Source of the DNA: Methylovorus glucosotrophus
GTDB taxonomy: Bacteria > Pseudomonadota > Gammaproteobacteria > Burkholderiales > Methylophilaceae
Reading direction: 5' to 3'
NCBI RefSeq assembly: GCF_009858335.1
Contig: NZ_VMSE01000001.1
Coordinates: 1,736,001 to 1,800,000 of the forward strand
Length of the DNA stretch: 64,000 nt
Shown one piece after another: positions 1 through 9,386 of this stretch (positions are counted from its first letter, which is position 1; each line of letters begins with the position of its first letter). The position numbers and the translations under genes are program-made. The notes below the pieces were generated by a model. It worked only from the letters and a program-made list of their open reading frames with translations. It searched no databases and had not been told where the DNA came from.

Positions 1-47
1 CTACAAAAACCTACAAGTGTTAAATAATCATGACAATCGTAAAGCGC

Positions 48-743
48 TCAATCAGCGAGCCCAAGCTCCTCGCATAGCTGATAGCCATAGTTACGGATAG
101 CCCTGATAGGATGAGGCGCGGCTCCAACTTGGACGAGTTTTTTCCTCAGCCGAACGATGGCCACTTCGAGCGAAGCCTTGGTGTACTCACTGCCATGACT
201 CCCCATCAGCTCCAGTAACTGCCAGGATTCAAGTCGATGATCCGCAGCGCGCACAAAGGCAATCAGGGCGGAGGCTTCATGCTGGCTGATTTGCACTACC
301 ATTCCAGCCCCTTGCAAAGTCAATGATCGCAGGCAAATCTGGGGGCTTGAGGTATTCGTTTTATGAGACTGCTTTAATCTTCGGGCAAGGGCATTGACGG
401 CCGAGCTTAACTCATCAAGCGAAGTGGGTTTTGTAAGGTAAATGTCCGCCCCACTGTCATAACCCAGCCGTTTATGCTCCGCCAGATTATTTGCGCTCAC
501 AATAATAATGCCAATATTGGGATACACATTCCTTATGCGCTGAGTGAGGCTTAAACCACCTTCGCCGGGCAGGTTTAAATCGATGATCATGAGGTCTATC
601 CATTCGATATCCTTACGCTCATACAAAGCCTCGGCACACTCCAGGCCGATGACCTTGTGACCATGGCCAGCCAACGCAGCAACAGTCACGTCGCGCAAGG
701 CATCATGGTCTTCAATTACCACGATATTCAGGTTGGTAGACAT
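48..743 (-). CDS. OmpR/PhoB-type response regulator
   Basis: This is a 231-residue two-domain regulator. The receiver domain (about 5-120) has the acidic pair E11/D12, phospho-acceptor D55 in IIDLNLPG, S83 and K105 in LTKP. The C-terminal part (about 140-228) looks like an OmpR winged helix, ending in a NYGYQL hairpin. The start lies inside the 3' end of the histidine-kinase gene (16-base overlap), so the two are translationally coupled and almost certainly cognate. The input and target genes are unknown. The central linker is serine-rich and variable. Confidence is high for the family and low for the regulon. Confidence 0.9.
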   Translation of the reverse strand: MSTNLNIVVIEDHDALRDVTVAALAGHGHKVIGLECAEALYERKDIEWIDLMIIDLNLPGEGGLSLTQRIRNVYPNIGIIIVSANNLAEHKRLGYDSGADIYLTKPTSLDELSSAVNALARRLKQSHKTNTSSPQICLRSLTLQGAGMVVQISQHEASALIAFVRAADHRLESWQLLELMGSHGSEYTKASLEVAIVRLRKKLVQVGAAPHPIRAIRNYGYQLCEELGLAD

Positions 744-2575
744 ACTTGGAATATTATTTTCTGATCTTTAATGTCAGCCATGAGCTCGCCCCCAAGCAGG
801 CTGACTATCTTCCTTGATATATACAGACCCAGGCCAAATCCGGTATAGCGTCTTGCGCCTGGTGCCCGATAGTATTTATCAAAAATTTTATCTATTTCGG
901 GGGTATTGCTTGCCAGCATCTCATTCTCAACAATTACACATAGATGCTTGGGGTATAGATTTCTTTTGCAAGAAGCTCGCACATTCACCATGGAATGGGG
1001 CGGCGAATATCGGACAGCATTCTCCAGAAGATTTTTGAACACGATCCGTAACAAAAATCGATCGGTCACTATTTCTTCAATCGCCTCAGCAGAGATATGT
1101 ACCCTGTCCCGGTAACCCAGTTCCTGGCGCAGCTCATCGATTATCAAAATCACATTGCAAGATCTCTTTGAAACAGGAATAGCATTGCCTTCCAGATTAT
1201 CGATCTGCGCACAGCTATCAATGATATTGCTAACATCCAGCACCGCTTGATCCGTATGTTTTTTCAATGGATTTTTCACCTGCATGGCATCCAGTGACAT
1301 ACGGATGACAGATAAAGGCGTTTTCAGCTCATGCGTGATCATTGCCATAAAATAACTTTGTTCATCCCTTTTCTGCCGCTCAAATACCAGAGCCTGCTCC
1401 GCCAGCTGCAATGCAGCTTTTGCCTGCTTTGCAGTTTTAGTAATCGCTGCCGAACGCGTATGCAGAATGAAATACATGAGCAAAGCGGAAATTAATCCAT
1501 GAATCAAGGTCGCACTCAAGTTCCACTCGGTAGCAGGAACCCAGCCCAGCAAAGGAAGCATTGAAAGAAGCAACGAGATCATTTGTAAAGTACAGATGAC
1601 TCTCAGAGTTATGCGACTTGGAATCGCATCTTTAGTCGTGGTATAGGCAAGGAAAACAAACAATACTGCAGCGATCAACACTATCTGCGCATTCGCCTGC
1701 AGCACCTCCATCGCATAACCGTGCATTAAGCCATAAACAGCCAATGGGTAAAAAATGCACAAGGCCATCAGCGGACGCAGAAGTATTTTCGGTGGAGAGT
1801 AAAGTGCAAATAAACTATAGTAAAAAACAATGCTGATAAACACATTTGTCAGTACAAGAAAACTGGTAACAGCATCATTTAACCATGCTGAATCTGGGGG
1901 AATAAACGGTGCGATGTGGCCCGTAATTGCCAGTGAGTAACTAAAATATACCAACTGATAAATAATGAAAAACCCTGTCAGCCTATCCGGTCTTCTGAAA
2001 AAATCCTCAACCGCCCAGAATGTGATCCAAAGCATAAAGCCAAGATAGATCATCATGAAAATATCTTGCCGCAGATCATTAACCCTAGCCTCAGCCGGCG
2101 GCAATGCCTGCACATGCAACAAAGCACTACTGCTGGTCTGCAATCGCAAATAATAGGTTTTACTCTCCGAACTTCCTGGAACAATAAACCCTAGCGAAGC
2201 GGAATTCCGGTCACGATTCTCATATGCATACTTATCGCCTGTCACTCGCTTTATCCATAAATCAGGATTCTTTGAATCAGGGTAATAAAGCGTTATCTCA
2301 TCCAAATACGTTGGGCGTATACGTAATTCAATATTTTTTTCTTTACTCGGCAGTACTTTTATTTTAAGCCAATGCGCTGCATGGCTATATCCTTTGGTCA
2401 GGATAGGTGCAGCCGATTCAAAATCAAGCTGAGAGACTTCTTGAATGGTCAAGGTACCGGCTGCATCCCGCAGATACTCGCGCTGCGCGATGAGATCACT
2501 AGCATTAGCAGCACTAACGCTAAACATGCATACAATAAAAAATATCAGGCGATATAGTAAGTTATGTTTATCCAC
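728..2575 (-). CDS. 7TMR-DISM sensor histidine kinase
   Basis: The 615-residue protein starts with a signal peptide ending near SAANA. An extracytoplasmic beta-rich domain (about 27-165, 7TMR-DISMED2 type) follows, then seven or so membrane helices (about 170-375), a short coiled coil, HisKA with H415 in THELKTP, and HATPase_c with the N box NLLENAVRYS and a GFGLGLYIS G box. DISM periplasmic domains are thought to bind carbohydrate-like or other small ligands; the actual ligand is unknown. The start codon is GTG with no obvious Shine-Dalgarno. The gene is co-transcribed with the overlapping response regulator. A diguanylate cyclase at 45721-47376 has the same sensor architecture. Confidence 0.9.
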   Translation of the reverse strand: MDKHNLLYRLIFFIVCMFSVSAANASDLIAQREYLRDAAGTLTIQEVSQLDFESAAPILTKGYSHAAHWLKIKVLPSKEKNIELRIRPTYLDEITLYYPDSKNPDLWIKRVTGDKYAYENRDRNSASLGFIVPGSSESKTYYLRLQTSSSALLHVQALPPAEARVNDLRQDIFMMIYLGFMLWITFWAVEDFFRRPDRLTGFFIIYQLVYFSYSLAITGHIAPFIPPDSAWLNDAVTSFLVLTNVFISIVFYYSLFALYSPPKILLRPLMALCIFYPLAVYGLMHGYAMEVLQANAQIVLIAAVLFVFLAYTTTKDAIPSRITLRVICTLQMISLLLSMLPLLGWVPATEWNLSATLIHGLISALLMYFILHTRSAAITKTAKQAKAALQLAEQALVFERQKRDEQSYFMAMITHELKTPLSVIRMSLDAMQVKNPLKKHTDQAVLDVSNIIDSCAQIDNLEGNAIPVSKRSCNVILIIDELRQELGYRDRVHISAEAIEEIVTDRFLLRIVFKNLLENAVRYSPPHSMVNVRASCKRNLYPKHLCVIVENEMLASNTPEIDKIFDKYYRAPGARRYTGFGLGLYISRKIVSLLGGELMADIKDQKIIFQVCLPT

Positions 2576-2747
2576 TATTTAGGCATTACAATCATCCAGC
2601 ATTTCGAGCCAAGTAATGATTGCTAAGCTCCCCCTTTCCCAATAATCGCGGGCGCTTTTCCGCTACCTCTTCTGATTTCCAAAATGAAAAACCACCTTGG
2701 ATATACACACGATCATTCATCTTAACTAAAAACAATTCGCCTAAAAT

Positions 2748-2784
2748 AAAAAAGCCCAAATAGCGTTTACCATTGGGCTTTTTA
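2748..2784 (-). terminator. Rho-independent terminator of ssrA
   Basis: An inverted repeat AAAAAGCCCAA / TTGGGCTTTTT lies 50 bases beyond the 3' end of the tmRNA. Read on the minus strand it is a stem followed by a T-rich run. It probably also insulates the histidine-kinase gene downstream. Confidence 0.8.
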
Positions 2785-2834
2785 TCTTACGTCATCTTGC
2801 TTTGTACTGCTTTAGACTACTATACATCCTTAAA

Positions 2835-3199
2835 TGGTGGAGCCGGGGGGAATCGAACCCCCGTCCGCAAGCCCTCCACAGACAGTTCTACATACTTAGC
2901 TGTGTTGTTTGATTTAACTTGATACACACCAACGAGCAAGCAAATATCAAGCGAGTTACCTTGGATTTAATGCGTTATTAAGTAACCCAATAGCGCACGA
3001 TCCTCTCTATATGACGCTGCTGCGGGTTTTACCCCGCCCGACCGAGAGGCTCTTCGGTGCAGCGTTCAGCCGGGATTAAGCGGCTAAAGCGTAAGTTTCG
3101 TCGTTTGCGACTATACTTTTTCTAGTTTATTTACGAGGTGACTAGGCCTCGGTATGCCCTGCACTGCTTTGCAACCCACGTCGAAACCTGGTCGGCCCC
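2835..3199 (-). ncRNA. ssrA: Transfer-messenger RNA (tmRNA)
   Basis: One-piece tmRNA of about 365 nt that rescues stalled ribosomes by trans-translation with SmpB. The 5' end GGGGCCG pairs with the 3' end CGGCTCC before ACCA, giving a seven-pair acceptor stem. The T arm (GGGGGTTCGATTCCCCC) and the encoded CCA are intact. The tag frame lies at 3076-3108 and encodes ANDETYALAA followed by TAA, with GCA as the resume codon. A TATAAT box at 3262-3267 places the transcript start about 55 nt before the mature 5' end, so RNase P processing is expected. A hairpin terminator follows. Confidence 0.97.
3076..3108 (-). other. tmRNA tag-peptide reading frame
   Basis: The mRNA-like part of tmRNA starts at the alanine resume codon GCA and encodes ANDETYALAA, then TAA. 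The tag ends in the ALAA degron recognised by ClpXP/ClpAP-type proteases. It differs from the E. coli tag ANDENYALAA at one position (T for N) and is a usual proteobacterial form. Confidence 0.95.
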
Positions 3200-3224
3200 T
3201 GTTGGTTTTGCATCTGCAACACTA

Positions 3225-3242
3225 TGACAATGGGGATTGTCA
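3225..3242. repeat. Perfect hairpin in the pre-tmRNA leader
   Basis: TGACAAT and ATTGTCA form a perfect 7-bp inverted repeat around GGGG. It sits between the ssrA TATAAT box (3262-3267) and the mature 5' end (3199). It could be an operator or an RNA hairpin in the leader removed by RNase P. Its function is not known. Confidence 0.55.
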
Positions 3243-3261
3243 TTCGGTTTGCAAGAGTGCA

Positions 3262-3267
3262 ATTATA
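3262..3267 (-). promoter_or_regulatory. ssrA -10 element
   Basis: A perfect TATAAT on the minus strand lies upstream of ssrA. I could not identify a convincing -35 box at 16-18 bp, so the assignment rests on the -10 match and position. Confidence 0.5.
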
Positions 3268-3345
3268 CGCGTTAATCGCTGAATCCCGCAGCACAAGCTG
3301 CATATCGGCTTGGCCACCGCTCACATTACTTGCCGGAGTAGATGA

Positions 3346-3813
3346 ATGCCCTCACTGGATGCTCTGTTTGACCGTTTGCAACAGTCGGCTTTTCGCCGTC
3401 AGTTCAAGCTTGGGCTCAAGGAGCAGGTGTATTTGCGTGACAAGGGCTTGCCAGTGGTGATGCAGCACGCGGGGGAGATCGTGGCGAACCGGTTGGCTGC
3501 GGCACTGCCTGCGCGTGATGGCAAGCAAACGCCGTTTCGCGGGCATCCGGTATTTATTGCGCAGCATGCCACGGCGTGCTGTTGCCGCGGCTGTCTGGCG
3601 GAGTGGCATGGCATAGCCCAGGGCAGCGCGTTAACGGCGGATCAGCAAGCGTATATTGTGCGGGTATTGGCACGATGGCTGGAGCAGGCGGCTGGCAATC
3701 TGCCGCCGGTAGCGGAGTCGGCCATTCGCCCCGCGGCAAAACCCAAGCCTAGGCGAAACACTGACAAGCATCTCGGACAACTCCCGATACTGTTTGCGGA
3801 TGAGGCTGAGTAG
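3346..3813 (+). CDS. DUF4186 family protein
   Basis: A 155-residue soluble protein that I place in the uncharacterised DUF4186 family. The family core is visible: a VYLRDKGL segment, then H41, H67 and H74, and a cysteine cluster C78-C80 and C83 followed by WHG, which could bind metal. A GGAG ribosome site precedes the ATG. The C-terminal 25 residues are a proline- and lysine-rich tail. The gene is transcribed alone, away from ssrA, and ends at a hairpin terminator. No function is established. Confidence 0.8.
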   Translation: MPSLDALFDRLQQSAFRRQFKLGLKEQVYLRDKGLPVVMQHAGEIVANRLAAALPARDGKQTPFRGHPVFIAQHATACCCRGCLAEWHGIAQGSALTADQQAYIVRVLARWLEQAAGNLPPVAESAIRPAAKPKPRRNTDKHLGQLPILFADEAE

Positions 3814-3870
3814 TATGAATCACGCGGCATGACCTCTCTCACTTCATGCCGAAATACTCCGCAAGGGGTT

Positions 3871-3905
3871 ATACCTGGCAGCGGTAACGTTGCCAGGTAT
3901 TTTTA
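3871..3905 (+). terminator. Terminator after the DUF4186 gene
   Basis: A perfect 10-bp stem ATACCTGGCA / TGCCAGGTAT with a 10-nt loop is followed by a T run on the plus strand. It touches the end of the convergent DUF1275 gene. Confidence 0.85.
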
Positions 3906-4631
3906 TGCCCGGCGCAAAGAGGCGTGCAACACGAGGCCAGCCAGCAGCACCAAGGGCACCACCAGCGCATAAAACGAAACATAGAGAAACGCATAAGCAC
4001 CTGTTACCACGCCCGCCATAAAGGCAAAGATGGCGGGGCCGATGATCTTGAGGCGTTTAAGCGCGGTATCGCGATGCGTGACATCGCGACTGAGGATATC
4101 GACCATATCAATCACGGCCTGGGTGATATTGCCGGTCATGATGGTGGTGGGCACCTGGCCCGGGTTGATGAGGCGTGCCTGCGCATTCTGTATGCTCATG
4201 GCAGCCACCCCCATCATGCCAGCGAGAATCGCCATGGGGGCATCCGGATCCGTAATGGGCAGCGCAGACAGGCCGATCACCATAAACAGCAGCAAAAACA
4301 GCATTTGCGTGCAAAACAGCAGGCGCCAGCATTGCTGACCGCGGCGCTGGTAGTACAGGACCACCAGGCGACACAGCGCTACGCACATCACAAACACGGG
4401 GATCGCCAGCAGCTTGGGGATAAGGCCATCGGCATGGGTGGTGAGCAGGCCACCGATCATCACGATATTGCCCGTCACGTGATTGGTAAACAGCCCAAAT
4501 AGCGCGACAAACCCCAGCACATCCACAAACCCCGCCACATACGAGAGCAGATTGGACTGGCAGATAATGGCGAATTCATCGCGCGCGATCGGGCTGATTT
4601 CGGGCTCTAAGGGGTGGTCTGGTAGTTTCAT
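3903..4631 (-). CDS. DUF1275 (YoaK-like) membrane protein
   Basis: A 242-residue integral membrane protein of the DUF1275/YoaK family with about six hydrophobic helices. The family signature near the N-terminus is seen in the LSYVAGFVDVLGF segment followed by FTNHVTGNIV. The central part has an AMSIQNA motif and a TGNITQ motif. These proteins are probable inner-membrane transporters of unknown substrate. The gene stands alone between the convergent DUF4186 gene and the RND operon. Confidence 0.85.
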   Translation of the reverse strand: MKLPDHPLEPEISPIARDEFAIICQSNLLSYVAGFVDVLGFVALFGLFTNHVTGNIVMIGGLLTTHADGLIPKLLAIPVFVMCVALCRLVVLYYQRRGQQCWRLLFCTQMLFLLLFMVIGLSALPITDPDAPMAILAGMMGVAAMSIQNAQARLINPGQVPTTIMTGNITQAVIDMVDILSRDVTHRDTALKRLKIIGPAIFAFMAGVVTGAYAFLYVSFYALVVPLVLLAGLVLHASLRRA

Positions 4632-4807
4632 GCGTTATCCGGCGGTCAATCTTATGCGAGGCAAACAAACAGCGCTGTTGTCTGCGATAGTAGCATGCAA
4701 CCGTCGCTGACTTGAATCACATCCCAAGCGGGCTGTGCCGAAAGCAGGTCTGGCCATGCATCTGTTCCAGACTTGCCTTCCGCATTACGCCGCCATCGGG
4801 ATTCCCG

Positions 4808-6259
4808 CTAAGGATTGGTTTTGCTCGATTCGTTCCAGCCGCCACCCAGCACTTTATACAGCGTCACCTGATTGGTTTGCGCCGTCAGGTTTACGGTGAT
4901 CAGCGTTTGCTGCGCAGAATACAGCGTCCGCTGGGCATCCAGCACCGCCAGGTAGCTATCAATCCCGCCACGAAAGCGGGCATCGGACAGCTTGTAGCTT
5001 TCTTGTGAGGCTTCAACCAGCGATTGCTGGGCTTGCAGCCGCTCGGTCAGGTTCTCGCGGATCGCCAGCGCATCGGCGACTTCCTTGAAGGCACTCTGGA
5101 TGGCTTTTTCATACTGAGCCACGGTGATCTGCTGCGCAACTTCGGCACTCTTGAGTTTTGAGCGATTACGCCCGGCATCAAAAATCGGCAGTGTCAGCTG
5201 CGGAGCAAACGACCAGACCTTGGAGCCCGAGGCAAACAGCCCGGAAAGCTGATTGCTGGCGCTACCCAGCGTGGTGGTCAAGGTAATGGTGGGGAAAAAC
5301 GCCGCCCGTGCCGCGCCAATATTGGCATTGGCCGCCTGCAGGCTATGTTCGGCTTGCAGGATATCCGGGCGCCGCTGCAAAACTTCAGAAGGAATACCTG
5401 CGGGCAAATCGGCCACGCTAGTGACCTGATCAGGCTGTGATTGCGGCAGCAGGTTCTCCGGCACTGGCTGGCCTACCAGCAGCACCAGCGCATTCTGGTC
5501 CTGCTTCACCTGGCTGCGATAATTGGCCACATCAGCACGCGCCGTATCCACGCTGATCTGAATCTGACGCAGCTCCAGCGCAGAATACACGCCGATATCG
5601 AAGCCCTGTTTGGTGAGATCATACGAGGCCTGCTGGCTTTGCAAGGTATCTTGCGCAAGCTTCAGCCGTTGCATATCCGCCGCCAGCGTCAGCCATGCCG
5701 AGGCAACTTCGGATACCAGCGAAATATGCGTGCTGCGTCTGGCTTCCTCGGTGGCAAAAAAGCTTTGCAGCGCCTGCTCATTCAGGCTGCGGATACGGCC
5801 CCAGAAATCCAGCTCATAGGCGCTAAAGCCCACGGTGGCGCGATAGCTCTGCACTACCGAACCGCCCGAGCTTGAAGTCACGGCACCGGTCGTCGCATTG
5901 GTACTGCTGCTGGTGCTACTCGCACTGCCCAGTTGTGCCGTGCGGCTGGCGATCACATTCACGGTAGGGAACAAGTCAGCGCGCTGCACCTGGTACTCTG
6001 CCCTCGCCTGCTCAATATTGAGGGCAGCCACCCGCAGATCGCGGTTGTTTTGCAAGGCTAGCTCAACCAGCTGCTGCAAACGGTTATCCAGCAAAAACTC
6101 GCGCCAGCCGATATCCGCCGCTGGCGTGCCCTGGTTCGATGCTTGCGCCGGCCATTGCTCGGCCACTGGCGCTGCCGGACGCTGATAATCCGGCGCCATG
6201 CTCGCGCAACCCGCCAGCATGGCCGCCAGCACGGCCTGGGTGATCAGGGAATACTTCAT
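4808..6259 (-). CDS. RND efflux outer-membrane factor (NodT/OprM family)
   Basis: TolC-like outer-membrane channel lipoprotein of 483 residues. The signal peptide ends in the lipobox LAGC (C18), followed by MAPDYQRP, the usual OprM-family start. Two outer-membrane efflux domains span the rest, with long alpha-helical stretches and the LPAGIPSEVLQRRPDI motif at about 288-305. It overlaps the permease gene by 4 bases (ATGA) and is the last gene of the operon. It completes the tripartite pump with the adaptor and permease. Substrates cannot be read from the sequence. Confidence 0.95.
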   Translation of the reverse strand: MKYSLITQAVLAAMLAGCASMAPDYQRPAAPVAEQWPAQASNQGTPAADIGWREFLLDNRLQQLVELALQNNRDLRVAALNIEQARAEYQVQRADLFPTVNVIASRTAQLGSASSTSSSTNATTGAVTSSSGGSVVQSYRATVGFSAYELDFWGRIRSLNEQALQSFFATEEARRSTHISLVSEVASAWLTLAADMQRLKLAQDTLQSQQASYDLTKQGFDIGVYSALELRQIQISVDTARADVANYRSQVKQDQNALVLLVGQPVPENLLPQSQPDQVTSVADLPAGIPSEVLQRRPDILQAEHSLQAANANIGAARAAFFPTITLTTTLGSASNQLSGLFASGSKVWSFAPQLTLPIFDAGRNRSKLKSAEVAQQITVAQYEKAIQSAFKEVADALAIRENLTERLQAQQSLVEASQESYKLSDARFRGGIDSYLAVLDAQRTLYSAQQTLITVNLTAQTNQVTLYKVLGGGWNESSKTNP

Positions 6260-9200
6260 GATTTCTGCTCCGTCGCTTCCGCCTCGGGTGCTTTATAAGG
6301 GAACCATCCCCTGACCAGCACAAAGAACAGCGGAACAAAAAAGATACCCAACAAGGTGGCGGTCAACATACCGCCCAATACGCCGGTGCCAATCGCCTGG
6401 CGGCTGGCGGCGCCTGCGCCACTGCTGGCTGCCAGTGGCAGCACCCCGAAAATAAAGGCCAGCGATGTCATCAGAATAGGCCGTAAACGCTGTTGCACGG
6501 CTTGCAGGGTTGCCTCCATCAAGCTCAGCCCCTGCTCTTGCAGATGCTTGGCAAATTCCACGATCAGAATGGCATTTTTTGCCGCCAGCCCCACCGTGGT
6601 CAGCAAGCCCACCTGGAAGTAAACATCGCCCGACAATCCGCGCAGCGTGGTCGCCAGCAAGGCGCCAAGTATCCCCAGAGGCACGACCAGCATGACGGAG
6701 AAAGGCACCGCCCAGCTCTCGTACAGCGCTGCCAGGCATAAAAACACGAACACCACGGACACGGCATACAGCATGGGTGCCTGGGAGCCGGACAAGCGCT
6801 CCTGATAGGACTGGGCTGCCCACTCATAGCCTATGCCGGTCGGCATTTGCTTCATCATGTTTTCCACGCTGTCCATCACGTCACCCGAGCTGGCGCCAGG
6901 GGAAGACTCCCCCACCAGCTCGATGGACGAGATGCCGTTAAAACGTGATAACTGCGGCGAACCATAGGTCCAGTTGCCCTGCGAAAATGAGCTAAATGGC
7001 ACCATGTCGTTATTCGCATTGCGCACATACCATTGGCCGATATTCCCCGGCAGCATGCGGTAAGGCGCGTCCGCCATGATATAGACACGCTTGACCCGGC
7101 CACGGTCAATAAAGTCATTGACGTAACTGCCGCCCATCGCCAGCGCCAGCGTTTCATTGATATTGCCGGTGCTTAGGCTGAATGCGCCGGTTTTCTGGTC
7201 ATCAATCTGCACGTTATATTGCGGCGTGTCGTCGAGGTCGTTGCTGCGCACGCGGGTCATGAGCGGATCCTGGCGCGCCATTTTGAGGAACTGATCGCGT
7301 GCGGCCACCAGGGCCTCATGCCCCAGACCGCCCAGATCCTTCAGCTCTACAGTAAAGCCAGCGCTCGCACCCAAGCCACGCACACTCGGCGGCTGCGTCA
7401 CAAAAATGGTGGCATCACGGATCTTGCCCAGCGCACGCGTAGCTTTGTCCGCAATTTCCGCAGCGCTCTGCCCCGGCCCTGTGCGTTCATCCCAGTCTTT
7501 GAGGCGTATGAAAATCCGCCCGGTATTCTGGCTGTTTCCGCTCACGCCCAAGCCTGTGAAAATATTGATCGCCACAATATCGGGCTCTTTGAGCAAATAC
7601 TCCTGTACCTGATCCATCACCTTTTGCAGGCGCTGGTCAGTAGCGCCCACCGGCAATTGCACCTGGGCCATCAGCACGCCCTGGTCTTCAGTTGGGATAA
7701 ACGAAGTGGGCAGGCGTACATACAGCACCGCCATCACGCCGACGATAGCCGCATACACCAGCATGGCGAGCGCCTTGCGCTTGAGGATGCCCTGCACGCC
7801 ACCATGGTAAGCCTTGGAGCCCCTGTCAAAGTTTCGGTTAAACCAGCCAAAGAATCCGCGGCGAGGTGCGTGCTCCCCTGGCTTCAGCACCGTGGCGCAG
7901 AGCGCAGGCGTCAGGGTCAGGGCGACCAGTACCGATAGCAGCATGGCCGACACAATGGTGATCGAAAACTGACGGTAGATCACCCCGGTAGAGCCGCCAA
8001 AGAAGGCCATGGGGATAAATACCGCCGACAGCACCAGGGCAATGCCGATCAGGGCGCCGGTAATCTCATCCATGGATTTGCGGGTAGCCTCGCGCGCCGA
8101 CAACCCCTGCTCGCGCATGACGCGCTCCACGTTTTCCACCACCACGATCGCATCATCCACCAGCAGGCCAATCGCCAGCACCAGGCCAAACATGGTGAGT
8201 GTGTTAATCGAATAGCCAAAGGCCGCAAGAATGCCAAACGTGCCCAGCAGCACCACAGGCACCGCCACCGCAGGAATAATAGTGGCGCGCCAGCTCTGCA
8301 GGAAGATGTACATGATGAGCACCACCAGCAGAACCGCCTCAAACAGGGATTTGACGACTTCCTTGATGGAGATGCGCACAAACGGGGTGGTGTCGTAGGT
8401 TACCGCGGTTTTGAGTTTCAAACTGGCGGGGAAATAAGGCTCCAGCTCTTTGACTTTGGCCAGCACGGCCTCGGAGGTCTTGAGCGCATTGGCGCCCGAT
8501 GCCAGCTTCACGCCCATACCGGCGGCCGGTTTGCCGTTATACCGCCCGGCAATCGCGTAATTTTCGCTACCCAGCTCTACCCGCGCCACATCGCCCAGAT
8601 GCACCACGGAGCCATCCGCCGCCGCTTTCACCACAATATTGCGGAACTGTGCGACCGTTTGCATTTTGCTGCGCGCGGTAATGGTGGCATTCAGCTGCTG
8701 CTGGCCAACGGCAGGCAAGGCCCCCAACTGGCCGGAGGACACCTCGGTATTTTGTGCCTCAACGGCGGAGGTAATGTCTGAGGGGATCAAGGCATATTTC
8801 TGCAGTTTTTCCGGGTTCAGCCAGATGCGCATGGAGTACCCGCTGCCCATGGTCTGCACGTCACCCACGCCATCCACACGGCTGATCTGATCCAGCAGGC
8901 TGCTGCTGATGTAGTCACCAATATCGGTGGTAGTGACCTTGGGGTCATCAGAGTAGATCGACATCACCATCAGGAAATCGGTGCCGGTCTTGTTTACCGT
9001 CACCCCCAGGCTCTGCACAATCTGCGGCAAGCGCGGCAAGGCCTGTTGCAGCTTGTTCTGCACCTGCATCTGCGCCACATCGGGGTCGGTACCCGCATCA
9101 AACGTCAGCGACACGCTGGCGCTGCTCGAACTACTGGTCGAAGCCATGTAGGTCAGGTTATCGATCCCCTTCATGTACTGCTCAATAATCTGGGTGACCG

Positions 9201-9378
9201 AGTCTTCAATGGTTTTGGCGGAGGCGCCGGTGTAAGTGGCATTGATGGAAACGCGCGGCGGCGCGATATCCGGGTATTGCTCCAGGGGCAAGGTCTCAAT
9301 GGCGGCGAGACCCGCCAGCATGATGACAATGGCAATAACCCAGGCAAAGATAGGGCGGTTGATGAAAAAACGGGCCAT
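6256..9378 (-). CDS. RND multidrug efflux permease (AcrB/MexB type, HAE1)
   Basis: A full-length 1040-residue inner-membrane proton/drug antiporter. It begins MARFFINRPIFAWV, typical of the HAE1 family. The two repeats of one helix, a large periplasmic loop and further helices are recognisable. The proton-relay aspartates are D408/D409 in GLLVDDAIVVVENVERVM, and the partner lysine is in VGLAAKNAILIVEFAKHL. Middle gene of a three-gene operon, only 8 bases after the adaptor gene and overlapping the outer-membrane factor. No regulator is adjacent, so control is probably exerted from elsewhere. Confidence 0.97.
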   Translation of the reverse strand: MARFFINRPIFAWVIAIVIMLAGLAAIETLPLEQYPDIAPPRVSINATYTGASAKTIEDSVTQIIEQYMKGIDNLTYMASTSSSSSASVSLTFDAGTDPDVAQMQVQNKLQQALPRLPQIVQSLGVTVNKTGTDFLMVMSIYSDDPKVTTTDIGDYISSSLLDQISRVDGVGDVQTMGSGYSMRIWLNPEKLQKYALIPSDITSAVEAQNTEVSSGQLGALPAVGQQQLNATITARSKMQTVAQFRNIVVKAAADGSVVHLGDVARVELGSENYAIAGRYNGKPAAGMGVKLASGANALKTSEAVLAKVKELEPYFPASLKLKTAVTYDTTPFVRISIKEVVKSLFEAVLLVVLIMYIFLQSWRATIIPAVAVPVVLLGTFGILAAFGYSINTLTMFGLVLAIGLLVDDAIVVVENVERVMREQGLSAREATRKSMDEITGALIGIALVLSAVFIPMAFFGGSTGVIYRQFSITIVSAMLLSVLVALTLTPALCATVLKPGEHAPRRGFFGWFNRNFDRGSKAYHGGVQGILKRKALAMLVYAAIVGVMAVLYVRLPTSFIPTEDQGVLMAQVQLPVGATDQRLQKVMDQVQEYLLKEPDIVAINIFTGLGVSGNSQNTGRIFIRLKDWDERTGPGQSAAEIADKATRALGKIRDATIFVTQPPSVRGLGASAGFTVELKDLGGLGHEALVAARDQFLKMARQDPLMTRVRSNDLDDTPQYNVQIDDQKTGAFSLSTGNINETLALAMGGSYVNDFIDRGRVKRVYIMADAPYRMLPGNIGQWYVRNANNDMVPFSSFSQGNWTYGSPQLSRFNGISSIELVGESSPGASSGDVMDSVENMMKQMPTGIGYEWAAQSYQERLSGSQAPMLYAVSVVFVFLCLAALYESWAVPFSVMLVVPLGILGALLATTLRGLSGDVYFQVGLLTTVGLAAKNAILIVEFAKHLQEQGLSLMEATLQAVQQRLRPILMTSLAFIFGVLPLAASSGAGAASRQAIGTGVLGGMLTATLLGIFFVPLFFVLVRGWFPYKAPEAEATEQKS

Positions 9379-9386
9379 GCTTGCCT

